Assembly (NCBI GenBank): GCA_036563665.1
Contig: DATCLY010000045.1
Coordinates: forward strand, 1 to 64,000
Reading direction: 5' to 3'
DNA from: FEN-1219 sp036563665
Lineage (GTDB): Bacteria > Pseudomonadota > Gammaproteobacteria > Steroidobacterales > Rariloculaceae
Length of the DNA stretch: 64,000 nucleotides
In this document: positions 53,650-63,456 of the stretch, piece by piece
How positions within the stretch are numbered: position 1 is the first letter of the stretch
How the letters are laid out: every line of letters starts with the position of its first letter
The notes under the pieces: model-generated
What the model was told of the DNA's origin: nothing
The model's database searches: none
The model's input: only the letters and a program-made list of their open reading frames with translations
Program-made: the position numbers and the translations under genes

Positions 53650-53722
53650 CGTCCACTCGCAGCCGGCGCGCTCCGCGCACGCGCGGCTCATCGTCCCACC
53701 CCAAAGATGCGCATGGCAGGCC

Positions 53723-53953
53723 TCAGAGTCGCTTCTTCCAGTCGGGCCGCTGATCGTCCAGGATGGTCTCCAGGGCGTTCAGCCGGCTCTGCATCGACTC
53801 GCTCTGCCGCCACAGCTCCTCGAGCAGCCGCTCCTCGTCGTCCGTCAGGCCCTTGGTGGCTTTCCACTTCGTCGAATAGTGCATGATGATGATGAGCGGC
53901 AACACCACCGTCATGAAGATGATGGACAGGACGAACAGGGCCGACGACCCCAT
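53723..53953 (-). CDS. pspB: Phage shock protein B
   Basis: A 76-residue inner-membrane protein: helix ALFVLSIIFMTVVLPLIII, then HYSTKWKATKGLTDDEERLLEELW and a leucine-zipper-like coiled coil (MQSRLNALETILDDQRPDW). Length and pattern match E. coli PspB (74 residues). It partners with PspC in stress sensing. Between pspA and pspC, 11 and 73 bases away. Confidence 0.92.
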   Translation of the reverse strand: MGSSALFVLSIIFMTVVLPLIIIMHYSTKWKATKGLTDDEERLLEELWRQSESMQSRLNALETILDDQRPDWKKRL

Positions 53954-53964
53954 GTAGCACCCTC

Positions 53965-54651
53965 CTAAGCCTGGTCAGTCGTGCTGCGCTTGCGGTCGGC
54001 CCGCTTCGCCTTGAGCTCCTCCAGCTCCCGCTCCACGGCCTCGGAGGCCTCGAGCTCGGAGAATTCCTGCTGGAGCGTCTTCTTGCCGCCGATGTCGTAC
54101 GACTCGACGTGAGCCTCGAGGTCGTACATGCGCCGCTCCACCTGGTCGAAGCGAATGAACGCGTCGTCGATGCGATAGTCCGCCAGGCGCTTGCGCACGT
54201 CGAGCCGGCGCTGCGCGGTCTGGTGCCGGGCCAGGATGGCGCGCTGCCGCTGCTTCGCGTCCGCGAGCTTCTCCTCGAGCCGCACGATGTCCGCGGAGAG
54301 CTTGTCCAGCCCCTCGGATACCGCCTTGAGCTGCTGCTCGAGGCCCTTCGCCGACTCCTTCACCCGCGCACGCTCGGCCAGCGCCGCCTTGGCGAGGTCC
54401 TCGCGATTCTTGTCGAGCGCGAGCTCCGCCTTCGCCTGCCAATCGCGGGCTTCCTCCTCCAGCGCCTCGAGCGAGCGCGTGATCTCCTTCTTGTCGGCGA
54501 TCGCCCGTGCCGCCGCGGACCGCACCTCGACGAGCGTGTCCTCCATCTCCTGGATCATCAGGCGTACGAGCTTTTCGGGGTCCTCCGCCTTGTCCAGGAT
54601 GGCGTTGATGTTCGAGTTCACGATGTCCGTAAACCGGGAAAAGATGCCCAT
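53965..54651 (-). CDS. pspA: Phage shock protein A
   Basis: A 228-residue peripheral membrane protein, almost entirely coiled coil. The N-terminal amphipathic helix (MGIFSRFTDIVNSNINAILD) binds stressed membrane; the rest (KLVRLMIQEMEDTLVEVRSAAAR, VERRMYDLEAHVES) assembles into ESCRT-III-like oligomers and holds the activator PspF. First gene of a five-gene operon behind a sigma54 promoter (54779-54794). ATG 54651 is the standard start. Confidence 0.95.
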   Translation of the reverse strand: MGIFSRFTDIVNSNINAILDKAEDPEKLVRLMIQEMEDTLVEVRSAAARAIADKKEITRSLEALEEEARDWQAKAELALDKNREDLAKAALAERARVKESAKGLEQQLKAVSEGLDKLSADIVRLEEKLADAKQRQRAILARHQTAQRRLDVRKRLADYRIDDAFIRFDQVERRMYDLEAHVESYDIGGKKTLQQEFSELEASEAVERELEELKAKRADRKRSTTDQA

Positions 54652-54778
54652 ACGATCATTCCTCACACGTGCCTGTTGAATTCTCCGCGACTGCCCCTGC
54701 CTATTCCCGCCGCACCGGAGCACGCCGCGTGCGCGCCTTCCCTGTCCGCGCCACGCCACCGTGCCGTGTCCGACTGAT

Positions 54779-54794
54779 AGCACCTTCCATGCCA
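54779..54794 (-). promoter_or_regulatory. Sigma54 promoter of the psp operon
   Basis: On the minus strand TGGCATGGAAGGTGCT, with GG and GC separated by exactly ten bases (two differences from TGGCACG-N4-TTGCW). It would start transcription about 115 bases upstream of pspA, and lies opposite pspF as in E. coli. Confidence 0.7.
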
Positions 54795-54925
54795 GGGGCT
54801 CGGAGAGGGTACAAGCCCTTGATTCGGCGAGCCTTTCCGCCGACGAGCGGCACGGATGGGTATATTCGCGGTGGTTCCGTCGGCTAACATTTCGCTCAAA
54901 CCGACAACTGTTGACGCCCGCCACC

Positions 54926-55963
54926 ATGCCCGCCGAGACCGTCACGCTGATCGGAGAGGCGCCGGCCTTCTCCGCCATGCTCGAGCACGTGTCGCGCGCC
55001 GCGCCGCTGTCGAAGCCGGTGCTCGTGATCGGCGAGCGGGGCACGGGCAAGGAGCTGATCGCCTCCCGCCTCCATTATCTGTCGGAACGCTGGGAACAGC
55101 CGCTCGTCAAGGTGAACTGCGCGGCGCTCACCGAGTCGCTGCTCGAGTCCGAGCTCTTCGGCCACGAGGCCGGCGCGTTCACCGGGGCCACGCGCACCCA
55201 CATCGGGCGCTTCGAGCAGGCGAACGGCGGCACGCTCGTGCTGGACGAGCTCGGCACGATTCCGCTGCGCATGCAGGAGAAGATCCTGCGCGTGATCGAG
55301 TACGGCGAGTTCCAGCGCGTGGGCGGCTCGAAGACGCTGCGCACCGACGTGCGCGTGGTGGGCGTCACGAACGCGAACCTGCCGCGCCTCGCGCGCCAGG
55401 GCCATTTCCGCGCGGACCTGATGGACCGCCTCGCCTTCGACGTCATCCACGTGCCGCCGTTGCGGGCGCGTCCCGAGGACATCGAGCCGCTCGCCTACCA
55501 TTTCGCGGTCAACGTCACGAGCGAGCTCAAGCGCGAATTCTTCCCCGGCTTCACGCCGGCCGCCAAGGCAGCGCTGCTCGGCTACTCGTGGCCGGGCAAC
55601 GTGCGCGAGCTCAAGAACGCCGTTGAGCGCAGCGTGTACCGCGCGGAGGATCCCACCAAGCCCATCGACAAGATCCTTTTCGACCCCTTCGACTCGCCGT
55701 ACGCGCCCGCCGACGACTCCCCCGAGGAGCAGCTCGAGCGCGAGGAGCGCGAGCGCGCGGCCTCGCCGCGCGACGATGGGCCACTGCCGTCGGATTTCCG
55801 GGCAGCCGTGGCCGACTACGAGGTGCGGCTGCTCAAGCGCGCGCTCGAGCGCGCGCAGTTCAAGCAGACCGTGGCCGCCCGCCTGCTCGGCCTGAGCTAC
55901 CACCAGCTCCGCAGCCTCTTGCGCAAGCACGGCCTCGCCAAGGCGGCCGCGCCCGAGGCCTGA
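54926..55963 (+). CDS. pspF: Sigma54-dependent phage-shock activator PspF
   Basis: A 345-residue enhancer-binding protein without a receiver or sensor domain, as in PspF. Walker A GERGTGKELIAS, sigma54 loop GAFTGA and Walker B NGGTLVLDELG are present; the C-terminal Fis-type helix-turn-helix reads QTVAARLLGLSYHQLRSLLRK. It is somewhat longer than E. coli PspF (325) because of a charged linker (about residues 265-300). PspA binds and inhibits it until stress. Divergent from pspA; ATG 54926 is chosen by homology, the frame being open upstream. Confidence 0.92.
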   Translation: MPAETVTLIGEAPAFSAMLEHVSRAAPLSKPVLVIGERGTGKELIASRLHYLSERWEQPLVKVNCAALTESLLESELFGHEAGAFTGATRTHIGRFEQANGGTLVLDELGTIPLRMQEKILRVIEYGEFQRVGGSKTLRTDVRVVGVTNANLPRLARQGHFRADLMDRLAFDVIHVPPLRARPEDIEPLAYHFAVNVTSELKREFFPGFTPAAKAALLGYSWPGNVRELKNAVERSVYRAEDPTKPIDKILFDPFDSPYAPADDSPEEQLEREERERAASPRDDGPLPSDFRAAVADYEVRLLKRALERAQFKQTVAARLLGLSYHQLRSLLRKHGLAKAAAPEA

Positions 55964-56071
55964 AGCCCGTGCCGAGCGCTCCGAGCCCCGCCGGGACCGC
56001 CGCGGTGCGCGTGCTAACATGCGAGCGGCGCGGCTCGCGCCGATCTCGAACGTAAGGAACGGTTTCTACTC

Positions 56072-57070
56072 ATGAACGACAAGCGAGGGACGGGACAGGC
56101 ACCGGCGCGCATCGCGATCACCGGCGCCGCTGGGCAGATCGGCTATCAACTGGCATTCCGGATCGCGTCCGGGCAGCTGCTCGGGCCGGATCGGCCGGTC
56201 ATTCTCCAGCTCCTCGAGATCCCGCAGGCCCTGGGGGCATTGAACGGCGTCGCCATGGAGCTCGACGACTGCGCCTTCGAGGCGCTGCACGGCGTGGTGG
56301 TGACGGACAACCCCGAGGTCGCGTTCCGCGACGCGGACTACGCGCTGCTCGTGGGCGCGCGGCCGCGCGGACCCGGCATGGAGCGCAAGGACCTGCTGCT
56401 CGCGAACGCGCAGATCTTCTCGGTCCAGGGCAAGGCCCTGAACGCCGTCGCGAGCCGGAACGTGAAGGTGCTCGTGGTGGGCAACCCGGCCAACACGAAC
56501 GCGCTCATCGCGCGCGAGAACGCGCCGGATCTCGATCCCCGTAACTTCACCGCCATGACCCGCCTCGACCACAACCGCGCCAAGGCGCAGCTCGCGGCGA
56601 AAGCGGGCGTGCACGTCACCGACGTGGACGGCGTGATCATCTGGGGCAACCATTCGTCCACGCAGTTCCCGGATCTCGCGCACGCCACCGTGCGGGGCGA
56701 GCCCGCGCTGCGGCGCGTGCCCGAGGACTGGTATCGCAACGAGTTCATCCCCACCGTGCAGCAGCGCGGCGCGGCCATCATCAAGGCGCGCGGCGCCTCG
56801 TCCGCGGCCTCCGCGGCCTCGGCCGCGATCGACCACGTGCGCGACTGGGCCTTGGGCACGCCCGGCGACAGCTGGGTCAGCATGGCCGTCGCGTCCGACG
56901 GCAGCTACGGCATCGCGGAGGGCGTGGTGTTCTCGTATCCCGTCCGCTGCCGGAACGGCGGCTACGAGATCGTGCAGGGTCTCGAGCTCGATGAGTTCGC
57001 CCGCGAGAAGCTCGCCGTCACCGACGCGGAGCTGCGCGAGGAGCGGGCGGGAGTGACCGAGCTCCTTTGA
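56072..57070 (+). CDS. mdh: Malate dehydrogenase
   Basis: A 332-residue NAD-dependent malate dehydrogenase of the cytosolic-type branch. NAD motif ITGAAGQIGYQLAF at the N-terminus, VVVGNPANTNALIA mid-way, and the catalytic His in VIIWGNHSSTQFPD with Asp in TRLDHNRAK. It interconverts malate and oxaloacetate in the TCA cycle. An AAGGAA ribosome site lies about 14 bases upstream of the ATG. fadE starts 19 bases after its stop, so both may be on one transcript. Confidence 0.95.
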   Translation: MNDKRGTGQAPARIAITGAAGQIGYQLAFRIASGQLLGPDRPVILQLLEIPQALGALNGVAMELDDCAFEALHGVVVTDNPEVAFRDADYALLVGARPRGPGMERKDLLLANAQIFSVQGKALNAVASRNVKVLVVGNPANTNALIARENAPDLDPRNFTAMTRLDHNRAKAQLAAKAGVHVTDVDGVIIWGNHSSTQFPDLAHATVRGEPALRRVPEDWYRNEFIPTVQQRGAAIIKARGASSAASAASAAIDHVRDWALGTPGDSWVSMAVASDGSYGIAEGVVFSYPVRCRNGGYEIVQGLELDEFAREKLAVTDAELREERAGVTELL

Positions 57071-57088
57071 GCGGGGGAGGCGAGCCGA

Positions 57089-59599
57089 ATGGAAACGCTG
57101 CTCTGGCTGCTCGTGCTCATCGGCGCTCCGCTCGCGCTCGCCTATCGCCGCACGGACCTGCGCACTTCCACCATCGTCCTCGGCGCGCTGCTCGTCGCCT
57201 ACACGCTGCTCGGCGACGGCGGCTTCCTCTGGAAGCTGCTCCTCTGGATCGCGTTCGCGGGCCTCGCGGTGCTCAACGCCGAGAGCTTCCGCCGCGAGAC
57301 CATCACGCGGCGGCTGCTCGCCGTCTATCGCCGCATGCTGCCCAGCATGTCGAAGACCGAGCAGGAGGCGCTCGAGGCCGGCAACGTCTGGTGGGAAGGG
57401 GAGCTTTTCTCCGGAATGCCGGACTGGCGCAAGCTCATGTCGCTGCCGCCGCCCAAGCTCACGCCCGAGGAGCAGGCGTTCCTCGACGGCCCGGTGGAGG
57501 AGCTCTGCCGCATGCTCGACGACTGGGAGATCACGCACGAGCTCGGCGACATGCCGCAGCGCGTTTGGGAGTTCCTGAAGCGCGAGCGCTTCTTCGCGAT
57601 GATCATCCCGAAGGAGTACGGCGGGCTCGGCTTCTCGCCGCTCGCGAGCTCGATGGTGCTCACGAAGATCTCCTCGCGCAACGCCACGGCCTCCTCGACG
57701 ATCGGCGTGCCGAACTCGCTGGGCCCGGCCGAGCTGCTGCTGCATTACGGCACCGAAGAGCAGAAGCAGCGCTGGCTGCCCGGGCTCGCGAGCGGCGACG
57801 AGGTGCCGTGCTTCGCCCTGACGTCGCCGCGCGCGGGCTCCGATGCCACGGCTATCGTCGACACCGGCGTGGTCTGCCGCGGCGTGTACGAAGGCGAGGA
57901 AATCATCGGCATAAGGCTCAACTGGGACAAGCGCTACATCACGCTCGCGCCCATCGCCACCGTGCTCGGCCTCGCGTTCAAGCTCTACGATCCCGATCAC
58001 CTGATCGGCGATCGCGACGAGTACGGCATCACCGCGGCGCTCATTCCGACGAACCTGCCCGGCGTCGAGATCGGCCGGCGCCACTTCCCGATCAACATCC
58101 CGTTCCAGAACGGCCCCACGCGCGGCAAGGACGTGTTCGTGCCGCTCGACGCGATCATCGGCGGGCCCGAGATGGCGGGGCAGGGCTGGCGCATGCTGGT
58201 GCAGCTCCTGTCTGTGGGGCGCGGCATCGTGCTGCCGAGCAACGCGCTCGGCGGCGCGCTCGCGGCCGTGTACGCCTCCGGCGCCTACTGCCGCATCCGC
58301 CGCCAGTTCGGCCTGCCCATCGGCAAGTTCCACGGCGTGGGCGAGGTGCTCGCCCGCATGGCCGGGCTCGCCTACACCATGAAGGCCGCCTCGCGGCAGA
58401 CGTGCGCCGCGCTCAACGCCGGCGAGAAGCCGGCCGTGCCGTCGGCCATCCTGAAGTACCACAACACGGAGATGGGCCGGCAGATCGCGAACGACGCGAT
58501 GGACGTGCACGGCGGCAAGGCGATCATGCTGGGGCCGAAGAACTATCTCGCGCGCCACTACGAGTCCGTGCCGATCGCCATCACCGTGGAAGGCGCGAAC
58601 ATCCTCACGCGCAACCTCATCATCTTCGGCCAGGGCGCGGTGCGCTGCCATCCGTTCGTGCGCGCGGAGATGGAAGCCGCGCGCGATTCGGACGAGGAGC
58701 GCGGGCTCGTCGCGTTCGACCGGCTGGTGTTCAAGCACCTGGGCTACGCGCTGTCGAACGCCGCGCGCTCGCTGGTGATGGCGCTCACGCTCGCGCGCTT
58801 CACCGACGTGCCCGCCACCGGCCGCGCGCGCCGTTTCTATCAGCACGTGAACCGCTACAGCGCCTCGTTCGCGCTCGCGGCGGATGCGGCCATGCTCACG
58901 CTCGGCGGCGAGCTCAAGCGCAAGGAGCTCCTGTCCGCGCGGCTCGGCGACGTGCTGAGCTATCTCTACCTCACGTCCATGGTGCTCAAGCACTACCGCG
59001 ACGAGGGCGAGCCCGAGGAGGACTTCCCGCTCGTCGAATGGGCGTGCCGCACGCTGCTCTACCGCACGCAGGAGCAGCTGCACGGGCTGCTGCGCAACTT
59101 CCCGAACCGCTTCGTCGCGGCGTTGCTGCGGTTCGCGATCTTTCCCCGCGGCCGCACCTATTCCGCGCCTTCCGACGAACTCTGCCAGCAGATCGCGGAG
59201 CTCATGATGAGCCCCACGGCCGTGCGCGAGCGGCTCGCCGACTGCATCTACAAGGCGCGCGAGCCCGGCAACCCCATCGGCCTGCTGCAGCAGGCGCTCG
59301 AGCAGGCCGAGGAGATCAAACCCCTCGAGCGCAAGGTGTTCGATGCGCGGCGCGCCGGCACGATCACGCGCGAGGACGCGCCCGGCCAGATCGACGAGGC
59401 GGAGCGCAAGGGCATCCTGAGCGCCGCGGAGGCGGCGGCCGTGCGGGCGTTCGACGCCACCGTGCTCGCCCTCACGGGCGTGGACGACTTCGACCCGGCC
59501 GATCTGCGGCGAGTGCGCGCGGCCGCGGCGCCCGCGCCCGAGCCCGCCGCGGCCGACGAACAGTACGCTCCGGTTCCCGAGGAAGCGTCCGAGACTTAG
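57089..59599 (+). CDS. fadE: Acyl-CoA dehydrogenase FadE
   Basis: An 836-residue long-chain acyl-CoA dehydrogenase of the large FadE type (E. coli 814). Two N-terminal hydrophobic helices (about residues 4-20 and 28-55) are typical. The FAD/acyl-CoA core contains FFAMIIPKEYGGLGFS, CFALTSPRAGSDA, NWDKRYITLAPIATVLG and the C-terminal DUF1974 extension (AKSFLxx-like helices to the end). It introduces the first double bond in beta-oxidation with electrons passed to the electron-transfer flavoprotein. Confidence 0.95.
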   Translation: METLLWLLVLIGAPLALAYRRTDLRTSTIVLGALLVAYTLLGDGGFLWKLLLWIAFAGLAVLNAESFRRETITRRLLAVYRRMLPSMSKTEQEALEAGNVWWEGELFSGMPDWRKLMSLPPPKLTPEEQAFLDGPVEELCRMLDDWEITHELGDMPQRVWEFLKRERFFAMIIPKEYGGLGFSPLASSMVLTKISSRNATASSTIGVPNSLGPAELLLHYGTEEQKQRWLPGLASGDEVPCFALTSPRAGSDATAIVDTGVVCRGVYEGEEIIGIRLNWDKRYITLAPIATVLGLAFKLYDPDHLIGDRDEYGITAALIPTNLPGVEIGRRHFPINIPFQNGPTRGKDVFVPLDAIIGGPEMAGQGWRMLVQLLSVGRGIVLPSNALGGALAAVYASGAYCRIRRQFGLPIGKFHGVGEVLARMAGLAYTMKAASRQTCAALNAGEKPAVPSAILKYHNTEMGRQIANDAMDVHGGKAIMLGPKNYLARHYESVPIAITVEGANILTRNLIIFGQGAVRCHPFVRAEMEAARDSDEERGLVAFDRLVFKHLGYALSNAARSLVMALTLARFTDVPATGRARRFYQHVNRYSASFALAADAAMLTLGGELKRKELLSARLGDVLSYLYLTSMVLKHYRDEGEPEEDFPLVEWACRTLLYRTQEQLHGLLRNFPNRFVAALLRFAIFPRGRTYSAPSDELCQQIAELMMSPTAVRERLADCIYKAREPGNPIGLLQQALEQAEEIKPLERKVFDARRAGTITREDAPGQIDEAERKGILSAAEAAAVRAFDATVLALTGVDDFDPADLRRVRAAAAPAPEPAAADEQYAPVPEEASET

Positions 59600-59707
59600 G
59601 CGCGGTGAGCCGCGCGCGGCTGCCGGACAGCGAACTCGCGCGGCCAGCCTATGTTAAAGTGCGGGCCGGCGAACAAGCCGGTAACGACCTCACGAGGAGA
59701 CGTCCGT

Positions 59708-60208
59708 ATGCCCACGCGCATGCTGCTCGGCCTCGTTGCAGTCGGGCTCGCCGCCTGCAGCGAGCAGGCCCCCGAAAGGCCCGCCGCCCCGCCCACGGAC
59801 GGCCGTCCGCAAGCCGCTGAGACCTCCTCGGCCGCGCCGGCGCCCGAGGTCACGCGCCGGCCCGCGCCCGAAGGCGCCATGGCGTACATCATCGAGCCGG
59901 CCGACGGCGCGGTGGTGACGAATCCGGTGCGGGTGGTGTTCGGCTTGAAAGGCATGGGCGTCGTGCCCGCAGGCATCGAGCGCGCCGACGCGGGCCACCA
60001 CCATTTGCTCATCGACGTCGACGTGCCGCCGCTCGACCAGCCGATCCCGGCCGACGCGCAGCACGTGCACTTCGGCGCCGGGCAGACCGAAACGGAGCTC
60101 ACGCTCGAGCCGGGCCGGCACACGTTGCGGCTGCTGCTCGGCGATCACCTGCACGTGCCGCACGATCCGCCCGTGCTGTCCGCGCCCGTGACCATCGAGG
60201 TGCAATGA
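59708..60208 (+). CDS. DUF4399 lipoprotein
   Basis: A 166-residue protein with a lipobox signal (LLGLVAVGLAAC, lipidated Cys17), a proline/alanine-rich spacer (about residues 20-55) and a DUF4399 domain (AYIIEPADGAVVTNPVRVVFGLKGMGV ... AGHHHLLIDV ... HVHFGAGQTETELTLEPGRHTLRLLLGDHLHVPHD). The many histidines (GHHH, HVHFG, DHLHVPH) suggest metal binding. Outer-membrane or periplasmic; function unknown. Confidence 0.82.
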   Translation: MPTRMLLGLVAVGLAACSEQAPERPAAPPTDGRPQAAETSSAAPAPEVTRRPAPEGAMAYIIEPADGAVVTNPVRVVFGLKGMGVVPAGIERADAGHHHLLIDVDVPPLDQPIPADAQHVHFGAGQTETELTLEPGRHTLRLLLGDHLHVPHDPPVLSAPVTIEVQ

Positions 60209-60232
60209 TCCGCTGACGGAGCGGGTGCCGCC

Positions 60233-61966
60233 GTGTACACCGAATTCTTCGGGCTGAACGAGAAGCCGTTCTCCATCACGCCGGATCCGCGCTATCTCTA
60301 CATGAGCCGGCGTCATGCGGACGCGCTCGCGCATCTGATCTACGGCGTCTCGGAGAGCGGCGGCTTCATCCAGCTCACCGGCGAGGTCGGCACCGGCAAG
60401 ACCACGCTGATCCGGAGCCTGCTGGAGCAGCTGCCCGAGAAGGCCGAGATCGCGCTGATCCTGAATCCGCAGCTCACCACGCGCGAGTTCCTGGAAGGCA
60501 TCTGCACGGAGCTGCGCATCACGCCGCCCGCGGACGGCTCCGTGAAAGCGCTGATCGACGCGCTGAACGCGGAGCTGCTGCGCCTGCATGCGCTCGGCCG
60601 CCGGGTGGTGCTCATCGTGGACGAGGCGCAGACGCTCTCGCCCGAGCTGCTCGAGCAGGTGCGGCTGCTCACGAACCTCGAGACGCCGACGCAGAAGCTC
60701 CTGCAGATCATCCTGATCGGCCAGCCGGAGCTCCGCGACCTGCTGCAGCGGCGCGACATGCGCCAGATCGCGCAGCGCATCACCGGGCGCTATCACCTGG
60801 AGCCGCTCGGCAAGGAGGACACCGCGGCCTACGTGCGCCACCGCATGCGGGTGGCCGGCGCGCAGGGCGACGTGTTCACGCCCGCCGCGATGCGGGTGCT
60901 CTACCGGCGCTCGCGCGGCATCCCGCGTCTGATCAACGTGATCGCCGACCGCGCGCTGCTCGCGGCCTACACGCGCGAGCGGCCCAAGGTCGACGCCGAT
61001 CTCGTGCGGCGCGCGGCCGCCGAGGTGTTCGGCGATCACCGTCCGGCGGGTCGGTGGTGGCCGTGGGCGGCGGTCGGCGTGGGCCTCGGGAGCTTCGCGC
61101 TCGCCACCACGAACCTCTGGCACAGCGCGGAGCAGCGCCGCGCCGACCTCGTCGCCGTCCCGGACGCGGCCGCGTCGCGCGCGGCGGCCGTGCCGCTGCG
61201 CCCGTCGTCGCCCGTCGCTTCGGGCGGCCCGGTGGGCGTCGCGGCGGCCGTCGCCACCACGGCGTCGTCCGCCGTTCCCGCGACGTCCGCGCCGCCCGCG
61301 GACGCGCCCGCGCGCGCCGAGGACCCGGCGCCGCCCGTCGCGCGGCTCGGAGAGCTCCTCGCGCAAGGGGCGCTGCCCACCGACGTGAACGGCGCGCTCG
61401 CGGAGCTGCTCGCGCTCTGGGGCGCCACCTACGAGGAGGGCGCGGGCGAGCCCTGCGCGCAGGCCGTGGCGCAAGGGCTCCGGTGCCTGTTCCAGGAGCA
61501 CGGCTCGATCGCCGAGCTGCGCCGCATGAACCTGCCTGCCGCGCTCACGCTCAGAGACGCCGGAGGACGCACGTATCCCGTCGTGATCGGCGCGCTCGAC
61601 TACGACACCGCCGAGCTCCTCGCGGGCGGCGAGTCGTACCGCATCGACGTCGCCGAGCTCACCCAGTACTGGTACGGCGATCATCTGCTGCTGTGGCGGC
61701 CGGCCACGCGGCAGGGCGACGAGCTCCGGCCCGGGATGCGGGACGAAGGGGTCATCTGGCTCCGGGAGAGCCTCGGACGCATCCGCGGCGAGCCCCTGCC
61801 GAACGAGGAGTCGCCCGTCTACGACGCGGAGCTCGAGTCCTACGTGCGCGCCTACCAGCGGCAGCGCATGCTCACCGTGGACGGCATCGTGGGCGCCCGC
61901 ACGCACATCGCCCTGTTGGCGGATTTGGCCGATCCCGGCACGCCGTCTCTCGTCCGGAATCACTAG
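60233..61966 (+). CDS. gspA: Type II secretion ATPase GspA/ExeA
   Basis: A 577-residue membrane protein starting with GTG 60233. N-terminal AAA+ ATPase (GLNEKPFSITPDPRYLYMS, Walker A GEVGTGKTTLIRS, Walker B VVLIVDEAQTLS), a membrane helix (about residues 277-297), a proline/alanine-rich periplasmic linker and a C-terminal peptidoglycan-binding domain (YVRAYQRQRMLTVDGIVGARTHIAL). With GspB it helps the secretin GspD cross the cell wall and assemble. Two codons separate it from gspB. Confidence 0.93.
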   Translation: MYTEFFGLNEKPFSITPDPRYLYMSRRHADALAHLIYGVSESGGFIQLTGEVGTGKTTLIRSLLEQLPEKAEIALILNPQLTTREFLEGICTELRITPPADGSVKALIDALNAELLRLHALGRRVVLIVDEAQTLSPELLEQVRLLTNLETPTQKLLQIILIGQPELRDLLQRRDMRQIAQRITGRYHLEPLGKEDTAAYVRHRMRVAGAQGDVFTPAAMRVLYRRSRGIPRLINVIADRALLAAYTRERPKVDADLVRRAAAEVFGDHRPAGRWWPWAAVGVGLGSFALATTNLWHSAEQRRADLVAVPDAAASRAAAVPLRPSSPVASGGPVGVAAAVATTASSAVPATSAPPADAPARAEDPAPPVARLGELLAQGALPTDVNGALAELLALWGATYEEGAGEPCAQAVAQGLRCLFQEHGSIAELRRMNLPAALTLRDAGGRTYPVVIGALDYDTAELLAGGESYRIDVAELTQYWYGDHLLLWRPATRQGDELRPGMRDEGVIWLRESLGRIRGEPLPNEESPVYDAELESYVRAYQRQRMLTVDGIVGARTHIALLADLADPGTPSLVRNH

Positions 61967-61968
61967 TC

Positions 61969-62592
61969 GTGTCGTTCATCCTCGACGCGCTGCGCAAATC
62001 GGAAAGCGAGCGGCAACGCACCGCCGTTCCCGGCATCGCCCATGCGCCGCTCGCCGTGCCGCGGCAGAGCCTACCCGGGTGGGCGGTCGCGGTGATCGCG
62101 CTGCTCGGCGCGAGCGTCGTCGCGATGGCCGGCGCGTGGTGGCTCGCGCGGCCGGCGCGGCCGGCCGCAGGCCCCGCGCTCGCCGAGACGCCCGCACCGG
62201 GGCAGACGCAGGCGGCGCCGATCCCCGAGCCGACCCGGCCGCCCGCCGCGCGCCTCGCGCCACCGCCGGCCCCCTCGCCACTGCGCACGGCCGCCGCGGC
62301 GGCGCGGCCCACGCCGCGGCCGGCGCCGGCGGAGGAGCGGCAGTCTCCTCCGCCCGTCCGCATCGAAGGCCCGCTGCCGAGCGCCGCTGAGCTTCGGGCG
62401 CGCGGCGTGACGCTGCCCGAGCTCAGGCTCGAGCTGCACGCCTACAGCGACACGAACCGCTACGTCTTCATCAACGGCAAGATGTACCGCGAGGGCGACA
62501 CCCTGAGCGAAGGCCCGGAGGTCGTCGCCATCCAGCCCCGCGGCGTCGTGCTTCGCCACGACCGCACGGACTTCCTGCTGACGCAGGAGTGA
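61969..62592 (+). CDS. gspB: Type II secretion protein GspB
   Basis: A 207-residue partner of GspA from GTG 61969: short cytoplasmic start (SFILDALRKSESERQR), one membrane helix (WAVAVIALLGASVVAMAGAWWLA), a proline/alanine-rich linker and the GspB C-terminal domain (LPELRLELHAYSDTNRYVFINGKMYREGDTL). It links GspA to the secretin. No further type II genes follow in the window. Confidence 0.93.
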   Translation: MSFILDALRKSESERQRTAVPGIAHAPLAVPRQSLPGWAVAVIALLGASVVAMAGAWWLARPARPAAGPALAETPAPGQTQAAPIPEPTRPPAARLAPPPAPSPLRTAAAAARPTPRPAPAEERQSPPPVRIEGPLPSAAELRARGVTLPELRLELHAYSDTNRYVFINGKMYREGDTLSEGPEVVAIQPRGVVLRHDRTDFLLTQE

Positions 62593-62622
62593 CGGGCGCC
62601 CGCCGCCCCCGGCGGCGCGGGC

Positions 62623-63456
62623 TCAGGACCGGATGCCGGTGCCGCGCTTGAGCAGGACCAGCACCGCGACGAAGAACGCCACGAGCAGCCCGCCCATGAG
62701 CGCGTAGGCCGCGCCGAGGGGGATGTCGGACGTGCCGAGCATGCCGTAGCGGAACGCGTTCACCATGTACAGGATCGGGTTCGCCATCGCCACCGTCTGC
62801 CACGCCGGCGACAGCAGCTCGATCGAGAAGAACACGCCCCCTAGGTAGGTGAGCGGCGCGAGCACGAACGTCGGCACGATCGAGATGTCGTCGAAGCTCT
62901 TCGCGAAGATCGCGTTCATGAGCCCCGCGAGCGAGAACAGCGCCGCCGTCATGAGGATCGTCGAGAACGTCACGAAGGGGTGCTCGATGCGCAGGTCGGT
63001 GAAGAACAGCGCCACCGCGGTCACGAGCGCCGCCACCAGCAATCCGCGCACCACCCCGCCGATGACGAAGCCGAGCACGATGGTCGCGTAGGAGAGCGGC
63101 GCCACGAGCATCTCCTCGAGATGCAGCATCAGCTTGCTCGAGAAGAACGACGAGACCACGTTGCCGAACGAGTTGGTGATGACCTGCATCATGATCAGGC
63201 CGGGCGCGATGAAGGTGATGTACGGCACCCCGTCCATGTCGCCGATCCGCTCGCCGATCAGCCGGCCGAAGATGATGAAGTAGAGCGTCATGGTGATGGC
63301 CGGCGGCACGATCGTCTGGATCCAGATGCGCAGCACCCGGCGCACCTCCTTGCGGACGATCGTCACGAGCCCGATCGCGTTCACCGCGAGCTGGCTCCGC
63401 TGGGCCGCGTCGTGCCCGTTGCGCTCGAGCGGAACGCCCGCCGCCGCCTCGCTCAC
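62623..63456 (-). CDS. yadH: ABC-2 exporter permease (YadH-like)
   Basis: A 277-residue inner-membrane protein with six helices (for example WIQTIVPPAITMTLYFIIFG, GVVRGLLVAALVTAVALFF, MTAALFSLAGLMNAIF), the ABC-2 fold of YadH. GTG 63456 overlaps the stop of the ATPase gene (GTGA), so both subunits are coupled. Substrate unknown; relatives export lipids, drugs or capsule components. Confidence 0.87.
   Translation of the reverse strand: MSEAAAGVPLERNGHDAAQRSQLAVNAIGLVTIVRKEVRRVLRIWIQTIVPPAITMTLYFIIFGRLIGERIGDMDGVPYITFIAPGLIMMQVITNSFGNVVSSFFSSKLMLHLEEMLVAPLSYATIVLGFVIGGVVRGLLVAALVTAVALFFTDLRIEHPFVTFSTILMTAALFSLAGLMNAIFAKSFDDISIVPTFVLAPLTYLGGVFFSIELLSPAWQTVAMANPILYMVNAFRYGMLGTSDIPLGAAYALMGGLLVAFFVAVLVLLKRGTGIRS

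Noticed and set aside
56066..59083. 1005-codon open frame opposite mdh and fadE
   Set aside because: Composition (His, Arg, Glu, Val rich without fold pattern) is that of an antisense shadow; both plus-strand genes are certain.
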